Shown piece after piece: positions 9,991 to 18,183 of a DNA stretch of 27,471 nt. Position 1 is the stretch's first letter. Each line of letters begins with the position of its first letter. Below the pieces are notes generated by a model. It was not told the DNA's origin. It saw only the letters and a list, made by a program, of their open reading frames with translations, and did not search any database. The DNA lies in assembly GCA_026770575.1 (NCBI GenBank), contig MU657307.1:17364-44834 (forward strand), read 5' to 3'. This stretch comes from Pelagophyceae sp. CCMP2097 (taxonomy: Eukaryota > Sar > Pelagophyceae). Both the position numbers and the translations under genes were made by a program.

Positions 9991-10236
9991 GACCTTGCAC
10001 TTCGGCCTTGACCGCTCCAAAGGGCCCCTCCGTTTGGCTTTTCAAGGATAGTGATAGGTTTTAAACAAGAATCGATAAATGAAAGTATCAACAAAATGGG
10101 GAGTATTCTCATAGTCTCTCTCGCACCCACCATCCCATATGGCACGGGATCCCGCGAGCCCGTATGGTGCGAGACTCGAGCCCGTGCAAGACCGTATGGT
10201 CCATCCCGTATGGTGCATCCAACGTCGTAAACGTAC
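9991..10236. repeat. Repeat-flanking segment with inverted CCCGTATGG/CCATATGGG elements
   Basis: Bases 10040-10120 are AT-rich and without a gene. Bases 10120-10222 carry several copies of an octamer-like element (CCATATGG, CCGTATGG) in direct and inverted order, including CATCCCATATGGCACGGGAT, GCCCGTATGGTGC and CCATCCCGTATGGTGC. Related sequence surrounds the palindrome at 9219-9234. The segment follows the putative splice donor at 10236 and would be the first part of a 3.16-kb intron on the minus strand. Confidence 0.6.
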
Positions 10237-12827
10237 TTCGTCTTGACCGTGCGCGTGGTTCGCACCCCCAGCCAACTCGCGTCGCAGGTTGCACAACCGG
10301 CGGTCCGTGAAGGCGCACGGCGCCTAGGGGGCCGGGTCATGGCCGTCGAAAACCGGAATTTTCAAAAGAGGTCAGAAATGGGAAAAAAACGAAGACGCAC
10401 GTCGAGCCGGAACCTTTTCTTGGACCAGTCGCCGTAAAATTGCCTCAGATCCAGGCAGAGCAGCCCCAACTCGTCGCGCGCCGCCTTTGAAGCCTCGTAC
10501 TCGAGAGACTCGGCGGGCGAGGCCTCGGTTGGGTACTTTATACTGGCGATCCAGTCGGTCAACCTACAAGGGAAAACGTCACGCATCAACACTCGACGCA
10601 GCCGTAAACCGCCGAGCGACGCACCAGGCGTGGGCGTCGTGCTCGCGCGTCACGGCGTGGTTCAGCTCGGCGGCGACAGCGAGGAAGGCCTGTGCATGGG
10701 CGTGATGCGCGGTTCCGGCGCACCGTACCCCGCCAAGCACTGACAGTGCACGGCCGAACAAGACTCACCGTACTCTTATCGGTCCGCCCGGTATGCTGCT
10801 GGAACGCGCAAAAGCCGCCGAGGCCCGGGATGGTGAACCTAAGAAGGGACGACTTGAAAATCATGCGACGACGTCCAACTGGAAACCGATTCAATCGGGA
10901 ATCGATTCAATCGGTCAAAACGCACAAACCCTCGTCCAACGGGGCGGCCCCGCGCGCCCGGGTGCGTGCGAGCCGGCCTCGAGAGAGGCGAGGGGCGCGG
11001 CCTCCACTCTTTAGAGGGCCACGGGGAATTTCGAGGGGGGCTCTTGACCCGAGCCGCCGACCGGGCCCTTTTGAGGCGTCCTCGAATGGAGCCCTCGACC
11101 GGGGCCTTTCGAAGGGCCCTCGACCGGGGCCGCCGAGCGGGGCCTTTCGAGGGGCCTTGGAGCAGGGCCGTCAGAGGGGCCCTATAGTGGGGCCTTTCGA
11201 GGGAACCTCTCAGCCCAAAGGCCAGAGTCTGGGTCCCGGTCCCACGTCCCGGTCCGGGGTCTCACCCCCTTGGGTTCTGTCCTATTGGATCAAGTGTTTT
11301 TTCTGACCCCCGGTCTCGCTCCTGGCCTCGCCCCCCGTCGATCGGGCCGCTCGCGTTCATTTCCAAGAGACGCCGCTCAGTCACCACGACTCGTACGCTT
11401 TTGCGCAGCTCTTGTCCGCCGGCAGATGCGCGCCCTCCAAGCACCGCGGAGTTGCGACGGCCGCGTCGAGGAGGCGCGCCATTCTGGCGCGGTCGCGCAG
11501 AATGGAGAACGAAGACAAATGTTTGGAAATCTCCTCGCCCTGCCTATCCGCCAGGCGTCGGACCAACGAGTGTCGCCCCTCGGGGCGCATGGGGAGACCT
11601 CCCCGGTCCCGTGGTCTCTCGGGCCTCTGCTCTTTCAGGCCCTCTGCTCTCGGGACCTAATGTCTCAAGACCAATGGTCTCTCAAGACCCTGTGGTCTCT
11701 CCAGAACCCTACTCTCTCCAGAACCCACGTCCTCTCGAAATGAGTCTCCGGGCCCATGTCGGGACGTGGCTTCTCAAACGTCGAAAAAGGCGAAAAAAAC
11801 GCCGCGCCTCGCTCGTCCAAGGGCGCGTTGTCGCAGCCCCTCAGCGTATTACACCGCGCGCAGACCTTTTGGCCGTCGACCGCGCGCGGAAAACCCGGCG
11901 GCGATGTCGATGGCAGCTTCGGCACGGCCAGGTGCGGGCTCAGACGCGCAAGAATGTGAATGTACCTGCATTTCGGGTCCTTTGGTCGCTCGAGGCCCCG
12001 CTTCGCACGCACCGCCGCTTCGCTTCTGGCTTGCCGAGTCCCAACAAGTCCGCCCAGGGCTGCCAGTACTCGCGCGCGTTGGGGTCAAAGGGCATGGGCT
12101 CGTCGCCTGCGTTGTCGGTCTAACGCGCGGATTGCAACGTTGAAAACGCACAGTCGCCTTGCGTGGCCTGTAACATGAGAGCCCGAAGCAGCTTGACCTT
12201 CTCCAGCGGCCGTTCAGTATGCTCGCTCCAGTTGCGCAGGCACGACTTGAAGAGCGCGTCGAGCCTGCGGAAGGCCGTCGAAAAGGGGCCGTCGGAAAGG
12301 GGCTTTCGAGAGGGCCTTTCGAACGGGTTGTTCGAACGGGCCTTTTGAGAGGCCGTCGATCAGGCCTTTATAGGGGCCTTTCGATCGGGCCTTTTTAAGG
12401 GGGGGTGGAGAGGACGTTTCGAGGGGCCGCCGTCGAGAGGTCCGCAGACCGGGGTCCGCCGGCGTCTCCGGGGTCCGCCGGCGTCTTTTGGCCCCTCATG
12501 TATTGCTGTCTGACGTACGTTTCGGCGTCGTTTAACGATGCCCCCAACTGCGGCGGTCGGTCGAACTTCAGCGGCCCGTCCAAAGCATGGCCTTGCGCGA
12601 CGCGCTTGGCGCGCAGGCGGACGGTCGCGACGGAGCGCGCGCGCTCGATGAGTTCCTAGTCGGCCAGTCGACGAGCTGTTCGACGCGCCGTCCAAACGTG
12701 TCGAAAGCGCCGTCCAAAACGCGTCGAAAGCACTCACGATGGCCTTATCGGGTCCGCCGAACTCTCGGGCCTGCTCCGTGCCCACGGCGACGAGTGATTC
12801 GTCGTGGGCGTTGTAGAGGAGGGCCAT
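10237..12827 (-). CDS. Split gene of unrecognised family, probable 5' part of the ankyrin gene
   Basis: Start ATG at 12825-12827 (MALLYNAHDESLVAVGTEQA). Modelled exons: 12827-12738, 12655-12519, 12264-12152, 12106-12046, 11965 to about 11780, about 11610 to 11385, 10838-10769, 10689-10625, 10563-10401, 10323-10237. Except around 11610-11780, phases agree and donors are good (GTGAGT at 12737 and 10768, GTACGT at 12518, GTGCGT at 10624 and 10400). Readable stretches include LDALFKSCLRNWSEHTERPL, FDPNAREYWQPWADL, KVCARCNTLRGCDN, DKSCAKAYESWFTIPGLGGF, ELNHAVTREHDAHAW, DWIASIKYPTEASPAESLEY and LCNLRRELAGGANHA. KVCARCNTLRGC is a possible CxxC metal site. I do not recognise a domain. The last exon ends at a donor in phase 0 (GTACGT at 10236). 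The next acceptor in the same phase is at 7077, before the ankyrin exons, so one protein of about 1,080 residues is plausible. The join 12046/11965 is the least certain of the phased ones. Confidence 0.6.
11028..11215. repeat. GGGGCCTTTCGAGGG minisatellite in predicted intron
   Basis: Irregular units such as GGGGCCTTTCGAGGGGCC and GGGGCCTTTCGAAGGGCC occur here. They lie inside the predicted 546-nt intron 10839-11384 of the minus-strand gene, whose splice joins a split TGG (Trp) codon between AYES and FTIPG. The same intron carries a 12-base direct repeat CGATTCAATCGG twice near 10895-10915. Confidence 0.75.
11590..11745. repeat. GGTCTCTCAAGACC-type minisatellite in predicted intron
   Basis: Units are of the form TGGTCTCTCAAGACC, GGTCTCTCCAGAACC and GGCCTCTGCTCTC. 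The tract separates two coding blocks of the minus-strand gene (readings RGAAFFSPFST and EGRHSLVRRLADRQGEE) and is therefore probably intronic. Exact splice sites on each side could not be fixed. Confidence 0.7.
12283..12425. repeat. GGGCCTTTCGAACGGG minisatellite in predicted intron
   Basis: Units include GGGGCTTTCGAGAGGGCC, TTTCGAACGGGTTGTTCGAA, GGGCCTTTTGAGAGGCC and GGGGCCTTTCGATCGGGCC. The tract lies in the predicted 254-nt intron 12265-12518, with donor GTACGT and acceptor CCGCAG and phase 2 on both sides. The core is close to that of the 11028-11215 array in the same gene. Confidence 0.8.
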
Positions 12828-13083
12828 GGTCGAATTATGGTCGACGAAGTGGAGGGATCACTCGAGTCTTCGTCGACGACCGACCACTCTTCGTCGACCG
12901 ACCACCGCCTCTTCGACGACCGGCCACCGGCGCCGTCGACCCCCGGCTCGATATGTCGAGGCCCACCGGCGCCGCCGCGCGCAACGGGCGCTCGTTACGT
13001 TAAGTCTCCAGAGGGTTGGATCGAGTCCCTTTTTTCGGAGATCCGAAAGTTGAACGCATCTTTGATCAACACAGGTTGCTGCC
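12828..13083. promoter_or_regulatory. Divergent intergenic region (256 bp)
   Basis: This lies between two ATGs facing away from each other: 12827 on the minus strand and 13084 on the plus strand. Bases 12858-12960 carry a loose repeat of TCGTCGACCGACCAC-type units. TTGAACGCATCTTT at 13050-13063 sits 34 bases upstream of the plus-strand ATG and recurs almost exactly upstream of the EF-hand gene. No TATA box is evident. Promoter function is inferred from layout. Confidence 0.5.
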
Positions 13084-14060
13084 ATGGGCGCGACGCGCGC
13101 TCGCCTGCTGCGCCTGGTTGCGTGGCTGGCGTGTTTCAACGTGGCGTCGCCGCTGCACGCGGTCGTGGCGCATCGAACGTCGAAGCTTGGGGTTGCGCTC
13201 GGCATCGAACTACAGAAGGAGCTCGCTACCGAAGGGATCACATCAACCTTAGTCGCAAAGGGCGAGACGCGCCCGCACATCCGCAACAAGCGCGGAGCCG
13301 CGCCGGTTGAACATCATCCCCGAAGACCGGGATGCGGCGAGAGCGCTTTGTCGGAGGACCGCCCGCGCGGTCAGAGAGCCGCCTCCCCGCTCCGTCGCCG
13401 CTCCACCGCCTCTTTAGGGTCTCCGCCTCGCCGGCGGTGACGCACGTCTTCGATTTGAGCGCGGACGTGGAGACGCAGTCATCTTTGTTTTTGGAAGTGG
13501 CGCTGAAGACGCCACTCGACTTATGGACCGCGTGGGCCCTACCTTCATCTCAGAACAAAGACCTCTTCGAACGCCTGCAAGCCAGATGGTGCGCCTTCGA
13601 CCTCGCGACGGAGGTGTGCGTCTACGGAGATGGGGTGAAGTCGGTTGGGCTGGATTGGCTCTGTGAAAGGGTTTCCAAGGATAAGGACGTCGCATTGCCA
13701 GCAGGGACCACCTCCTTCGCCCACGTCCAAGACGTCGCTTCCATGCTATCATGCGTCGTCGGCAACGAGGGTAAAGTGGAGGGGGCCGTGCTGAAGTGCC
13801 GGGGGGGTGAGGTTTCCTTTGATGATTTGTGCGATGCGGTGCGTCTCCCGCGTCTGATATGGAATGATCCCCGAGTCGAAGATTATTCTGGAATAATACT
13901 TTTGGAGTTTCGGAGAGACCGGCCAGGCGCGGTTGCTTCGTCGGGGAGCGCTGGTCGTAGGTGATGGAAGCGTTCCCTCGGTCTACTTCGAAGCGCCTCC
14001 GCTTACCAAAAGGCCGCACAACTTCCTTGCCTCTGACGCCGGCGCGAACGCCCGATGCCG
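13084..14060 (+). CDS. CSP41-like NAD-dependent epimerase/Rossmann protein
   Basis: The start ATG at 13084 opens a hydrophobic N-terminus (MGATRARLLRLVAWLACFNV) that could be a targeting peptide. The next segment, KLGVALGIELQKELATEG, fits the first strand and helix of an SDR Rossmann fold. The usual GGT before it reads HRT, so the nucleotide-binding motif looks eroded. A later block (about 13436-13850) reads VTHVFDLSADVETQSSLFLE, then LDWLCERVSKDKDVALPAG, FAHVQDVASMLSCVVGNEG and GGEVSFDDLCDAV. This is the order found in chloroplast CSP41 (stem-loop RNA-binding, epimerase-like) proteins and related epimerases. A short reading after 13961 (SVYFEAPPLTKRPHNFLAS) fits the family's C-terminal end. 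The blocks are in three frames. An acceptor CCTCTTTAG ends at about 13430 and another, GTCGTAG, at about 13961; donors could not be fixed. Cofactor use and activity are unproven. The 3' end may instead splice into the coiled-coil ORF. Confidence 0.55.
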
Positions 14061-15331
14061 GCGAAATGGAAGCGCGCGTCGTCGCCGCCACGCAGCGCGC
14101 TCTCGGCGGACAGTCTCAACCCGCGTCGAGGAACACGGACAACGGAGCCGGGGGGACTTTCGCATCGATGACGGCATCAACGGGCGTCTATAGGTGGCGC
14201 GGCCCTACACGAAACGTCCTCGCCGACGTCGGGGCATACGCGGCGGCGTTTGTTTCGGATGGGGCGTTTGAAATCGACGAGGAAGAGGTCGAGGCGCTCG
14301 CTGAAGCCGCCGCGATGGAAACGAAAATTTCGGCCTCAAAGGACGGCGCGAATTCGAAAAAGACGTTGGCGAAAAAGGCATCGAAAGACGCCGCCGCGTT
14401 GGACGAGGCGCCCGCTTTCGCATCGGAGGCAAAACCCGCCAAATCGGCCGCCGCCGACGCCAAAGAAGCGTCTGCGAAGAAAGCCGCAGACTTGGCCGCC
14501 GAGATGATGCAGGCGACTGCGGAGGCGCGAATTGCAGAGGCTGCGGAGGCGGCCGAAGCCGAGGCGTCGTCGAAGAAGGCTGCCGTTCAAGCCGTTCAAG
14601 CAGAGTTGTCATCAAAGAAGGCCGAAGCCGCAGCGCTCTCGAAAAAGGCGCACGATTACGCTCTCCAAAACGCAGAGGCCGCTCTGGCGGCCGAGGCGGA
14701 AACGGCGCGGACGGCGGAGTTGGCGGCGTGGAAGAAGGCGGCGGAAGTGATCCAGGCGGAAAAGGCTGCAGGCCTTGAAAAAGATAAGGTCGCGGCCGAC
14801 GCCGCATCGTCGACGCAGGCGGCGGCGCGCGACTCGCATTCGCGCGCCGCCGAGGAGTCGGCGGCGCTTGAAAAGTCTGCGGTTGCGGCGGCGATTGAGA
14901 AAGCGATGAGCGACTTAAGCAAGCTTGAGGAAGCGGCCATCGCGGCCGCAACCGCGGCGGCCAAGACGGCCGAGCTGTCTGCGATCAAAAAGGCGGCGGA
15001 GGGCGCGGAGGCGGTAGTGGAGGCGGCGGCGGAGGCGGCGGCGTGGGAGGCATTGAAGGCGGCGCCTGTCGGAGAGGCTTCAACCGCGGCAGCGCCGACC
15101 CCGGCGGCGGCTACACCCGCAGCTTCACCCGCGGCAGCGTCGTCCAAGGCGTACGACGAGATGACCGTCGCCGACCTCAAGGACGTACTCCGGTGAGCGG
15201 CCGATCGAAACCAAGGTGGCCGCGTTCGGGCAATCCGTCTCGCCGACGAATCGTCTAGGTCGCGCGGCCTCCGCCTCGCCGGCAAAAAGGCGGACCTCAT
15301 CGAGCGACTTCAAGATCACGACCGAAGCTAG
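13964..15331 (+). CDS. Ala/Lys/Glu-rich coiled-coil protein with C-terminal SAP domain
   Basis: The frame is open from the ATG at 13964 to a splice donor at 15193 (GTGAGC). A 66-nt intron (15193-15258, ending CGTCTAG) joins it in phase 2 to 15259-15331, stop TAG. The join completes a SAP motif: MTVADLKDVLR runs into SRGLRLAGKKADLIERLQ. SAP domains bind AT-rich DNA or act in nucleic-acid-associated proteins. The middle, roughly residues 100-370, is almost only Ala, Lys, Glu, Ser and Asp, with heptad-like spacing (AAEMMQATAEARIAEAAEAA), and should form long helices or coiled coil. The segment GVYRWRGPTRNVLADVGAYA, about residue 70, is the most complex part. The ATG lies right after a possible splice acceptor at 13961 and overlaps the end of the CSP41-like gene in another frame. 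The true N-terminus may therefore be upstream, and the two could be one gene. Confidence 0.7.
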
Positions 15332-15653
15332 CCACCGGCGCCGAAGCGCCGCACCTGCGCCGGAGCGCCGCCACGCAGCGGCGGGGCGCCACGACGGCGA
15401 GCGCCCCCCTTTAACGCAGCGGCGCGACGCGCGCGGCATGCGGAGGAAGCGCGACCGACCGCGCAGAGAGGGCTTACGACCGACGCGGCGCGAGCCGCGG
15501 GGTCCGCGACGACCCTTTCGCGAAACCCGAGCGGCCTCGCCGCAGCTTAAAGTACACGATTGGAACGCGACGATGCAAAGAGGCGCCCGGGCGTTTGGAA
15601 CTTCTTTAGTTTACGCTTCGAGGCCTCGAGGTTGCTTCCTCGAGGCTTGAGGC
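15332..15653. other. Gene-free gap between convergent genes, with a hairpin
   Basis: The SAP gene and the HA-repeat unit converge here. The sequence to 15560 is GC-rich and shows nothing I recognise. A perfect 8-bp stem (GCCTCGAG, loop GTTGCTTC, CTCGAGGC) lies at 15623-15646, just past the stop of the minus-strand unit. It is followed by TTATTTATTTA, so it could be a 3'-end or processing element. That role is a guess. Confidence 0.4.
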
Positions 15654-16440
15654 TTATTTATTTACCTCGGTCGGATGCGCCGTCGCAGGAAAGTCGGCTT
15701 GGAGTGCGCCAGAGGGAGGCCGCGTCTCCAGCACGCGCCGCTCGCCGCCCCAGCCAAACGCGACGCCTTTGAGCCGCTCGAAGCACGCCTGGCTCAGCTC
15801 ACCCGCTTTGCGCGCTTGCCGCTGCGTCACGACCCTATGCCCCAGCTTGGTACCGTCGGCTGCCGCGAAAGTGTAAGGCACGGCCCAGTCGCCCTGCGCC
15901 GCGCGATAGGCTGTCAGCAGCGCGAAGTGGGCGTCCCAACTAGCGTGCACGTCCCACACGAACCCAGCCGCCTGCAGCCGCTCGGCGCGCTCCGGGCTCA
16001 GCTTGCCCGCCTTGTACGCATTCCGTTGCGTGTGGACCCACCCCCCCCAGCTTGGTGCTGTCGGCTGCCGCGAAACTGCGCGGCACGGCGCAGTCGCCGT
16101 GCGCCGCGTGATAGGCTTTCAGCAGCTCAAAGTGCGCGTCCCACCCGCCCGCAAGCACGTCCCAGACGAACGCGACCGCCTTCAGCCGCTCGATGCGCTC
16201 CGGGCTCAGCTTGCCCGCTTTGAACGCTTGCCGTTGCGTGTCGATCCACCACCCCAGCTTGGTGCCGTCGGCTGCCGCGAATCTGGCCGGCACGGCGCAG
16301 GCCTTTCCGGGCAGCTTGCCCGCCTTGTACGCTTTCCGAGGCCGGTGGACCCACGCCCCCAGGCGCCTGGGACGGCGCGGGCAGTCGCCGTGCGCCGCGG
16401 TGGGCTGTCAGCAGCTCGAAGTCCCAACCAGAGGCCGCGC
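15654..16440 (-). pseudogene. Helicase-associated (HA) repeat unit A, frameshifted
   Basis: HA repeats of about 68 residues follow the pattern WDAHFELLKAYHAAHGDCAV, then F-AAADGTKLGWW, TQRQAFKAGKLSPERIERLK and AFVWDV. From 5' to 3' there is a badly degraded copy (about 16440-16300), a half copy starting PARFAAADGTKLG (16293), a copy broken inside, and a final copy ending AHPTEVNK with stop at 15654. The break is at about 16038-16050, where a run of eight C replaces the ACCACCCC of sister copies, adding one base. The frame then returns only by shifting. HA domains accompany helicases, but no helicase motif is present; in algae they also occur alone. The C-run could be a sequencing error, but the degraded first copy suggests real decay. 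Confidence 0.75.
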
Positions 16441-16939
16441 GCGCGCGCGCGGGACTGGGCGCCGCCGAGCTGCGGAGGCTGGACCTGCGTGGCACCCGCG
16501 TGCATAGGCCGTCGAAGCTCCTTCGGTAGGGGCCCGACGCGCACCCCCGTCGAGGGGCCGCCCGTGCCAGAAACAAAAAGTGAGGGGCCCTCGGAGCACC
16601 GGCGCCGGCGGGCCCGGGAGCACACACGAGCGCCGCGCCGACCTTGCTTCGCGGTGCTGCGTTTTGGGTGCCGCGCCCCGTCAAAAGTCGTCGAAACCGT
16701 GCTGTCGCGCAAGCCGCCAGCGGGAGGCGCCCGCGTCGCGCCCAGTGGGCAGTGCAGGGGTCCCGGGGACCTCCGAGTCGTCACCTCGACAATTGCTCGA
16801 GAGGCCTGGCTTTTGTGATCTCCCCGAAAGGAAATGAGGCGAGACGGAGTCGTTGGCACCGCGGCCGCGGTGCCCGACGCAACGCCTTTTCGGAGAGGCG
16901 CCCGGGGGAGTATCGTTCGAATCTTCTTTTCGTGTTGCG
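16441..16939. other. Spacer between the two HA units
   Basis: In the minus direction this is the region upstream of unit A and downstream of unit B. Bases 16440-16540 on the minus strand have the same Ala/Arg/Pro-rich character as the stretch preceding the first HA repeat of unit B. On the plus strand one segment (about 16467-16500) reads as a lone leucine-rich motif, ELRRLDLRGTRV, but stops soon after. I support no gene here. Confidence 0.4.
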
Positions 16940-17025
16940 TACTCCCTCTGTCGGATGCGCCATCGCACGGTAGTCCGTGCCGCGCACGGATCCGTGAGAT
17001 ACCCGAGCGAGAGGATGCGTGTACC

Positions 17026-17991
17026 CTAAGGGTCTTCTGCTGCCAGCACGCGCCACACGAACCCAGCCGCCTTCAGCTGCTCGGCGCGCTCCGGGCTCAG
17101 CTTGCCCGCCTTGTACGCTTCCCGTTGCGTGCGGACCCACCACCCCAGCTTGGTGCCGTCGGCTGCCGCGAATCTAGCCGGCACGGCGCAGTTGCCGTGC
17201 GCCGCGTGATAGGCTGTCAGCAGCTTAAAGTGCGCATCCCACGCTTCGGTGAGCACGTCCCAGACGAACGCGACCGCCTTCAGCCGCTCGATGCGCTCCG
17301 GGCTCAGCTTGCCCGCCTTGTACGCTTGCCGTTGCGTGTTGACTCATCACCCCAGCTTGGTGCCGTCGGCTGCCGCGAATATGAACGGCACGGCGCAGTC
17401 GCCATGCGCCGCGTGATAGGCTGTCAGCAGCTCAAAGTGCGCGTCCCAACTAGCGTGCACGTCCCACACGAACGCGACCGCCTTTAGCCGCTCGACGCGC
17501 TCCGGGCTCATCGTGCCCTTCTTGTACGCTCGCCGTTGCGTGTTGACCCATACCCCCAGCTTGGCGCCGTCGGCTGCCACGAATATGAACGGCACGGCGC
17601 AGTCGCCGTGCGCCGCAAGGTAAGCTGTCAGATGCTCAAAGTGCGCGTCCCAATCAGAGGCATTTGGCACGCGCGCGGGGCGGGGCGCCGCCGTCGAGGT
17701 GTGGAGAGCGCGCCGAGGCCGCGGTACATGAGGAGCTGGAGGTCCCGCTTGCTCCAGTCGCCATGTGACAGGCACGTATAGGTGCGCTTTGCCCACTTTG
17801 GCGCGGCGGCGGCGGCGCGGAGCCGCAGGGCGCCGAGCATGCGCCTTCCCGCGGTCGGGGAGTATTGTAGGGGCGCAGAGGCGGGCCGCGCCGAAGCTGC
17901 GCGGGGGGCGAAGCACTTCCAAGGCACCGCCGGAGAGCGAAGAAACGGCGACGCGGACGCGCACCTTGCGCAGCCGAGCGCCGGCCAGCAC
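17026..17991 (-). pseudogene. Helicase-associated (HA) repeat unit B with tandem stop codons
   Basis: The N-terminal ~110 codons are Arg/Ala/Pro-rich and unrecognised. Three HA repeats follow: SDWDAHFEHLTAYLAAHGDC (from about 17662), SWDAHFELLTAYHAAHGDCA (from about 17455) and WDAHFKLLTAYHAAHGNCAV (from about 17244), ending RVLAAEDP and a stop at 17026. In the second repeat the conserved Trp-Trp after KLG is TGA-TGA (17344-17349); sister copies have TGG TGG or GTA TGG. The frame is otherwise continuous across it. No in-frame ATG marks the start; the open frame begins at a GTG. Sequence past the stop (16954-16990) resembles the 3' end of unit A (both contain GGATGCGCCRTCGCA), so the two units are a tandem duplication. 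Readthrough or a non-standard TGA reading cannot be excluded, but TGA clearly serves as a stop elsewhere in the window. Confidence 0.75.
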
Positions 17992-18183
17992 GCACGGGTC
18001 GTCGGTGACTCCGACTCGAGCTCGGCGTCGAAGTTCGCTAGGATTTGTTTCGGCCCGAGCTTTGGCGATATCTCCTGCTTAACTTGAAGTTCAAGGCCCC
18101 GGCAATCCGGGCCGCTGAGCGCTTGACAAGTTCCTTAACGCCATGCCGCGTAATCGGTGACGGCCGCGTCTTCGGTGACGGCC
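17992..18183. promoter_or_regulatory. Divergent intergenic region before the PDE12-like gene
   Basis: This is about 190 bases between HA unit B, read leftward, and the PDE12-like ATG at 18184. It contains AACTTGAAGTTCAAGG (about 18079), an inverted-repeat-like element with arms CTTGAA/TTCAAG. A 10-base repeat GTGACGGCC(G/A) occurs twice just before the ATG. Promoter function is inferred from layout only. Confidence 0.35.

Noticed and set aside
10560..10700. Menin-like or transglutaminase-like motif suggested by ELNHAVTREHDAHAW
   Set aside because: Only a short HAW-type resemblance; the surrounding rebuilt exons do not follow either family by eye.
14205..15300. Minus-strand ORFs of 214-248 codons opposite the Ala/Lys/Glu-rich protein
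   Set aside because: They are antisense shadows: Ala/Glu codons read backwards give Arg/Pro/Ser-rich or Ala/Ser-rich sequence, and the sense strand ends in a clean SAP domain.
15623..15646. Rho-independent terminator
   Set aside because: The stem is real but the genes are eukaryotic in structure, so a bacterial terminator is not a valid call; kept only as a hairpin note.
16467..16520. Plus-strand ELRRLDLRGTRV as a leucine-rich repeat gene
   Set aside because: It is a single motif with a stop 24 bases later and no second repeat; too little to call a gene.
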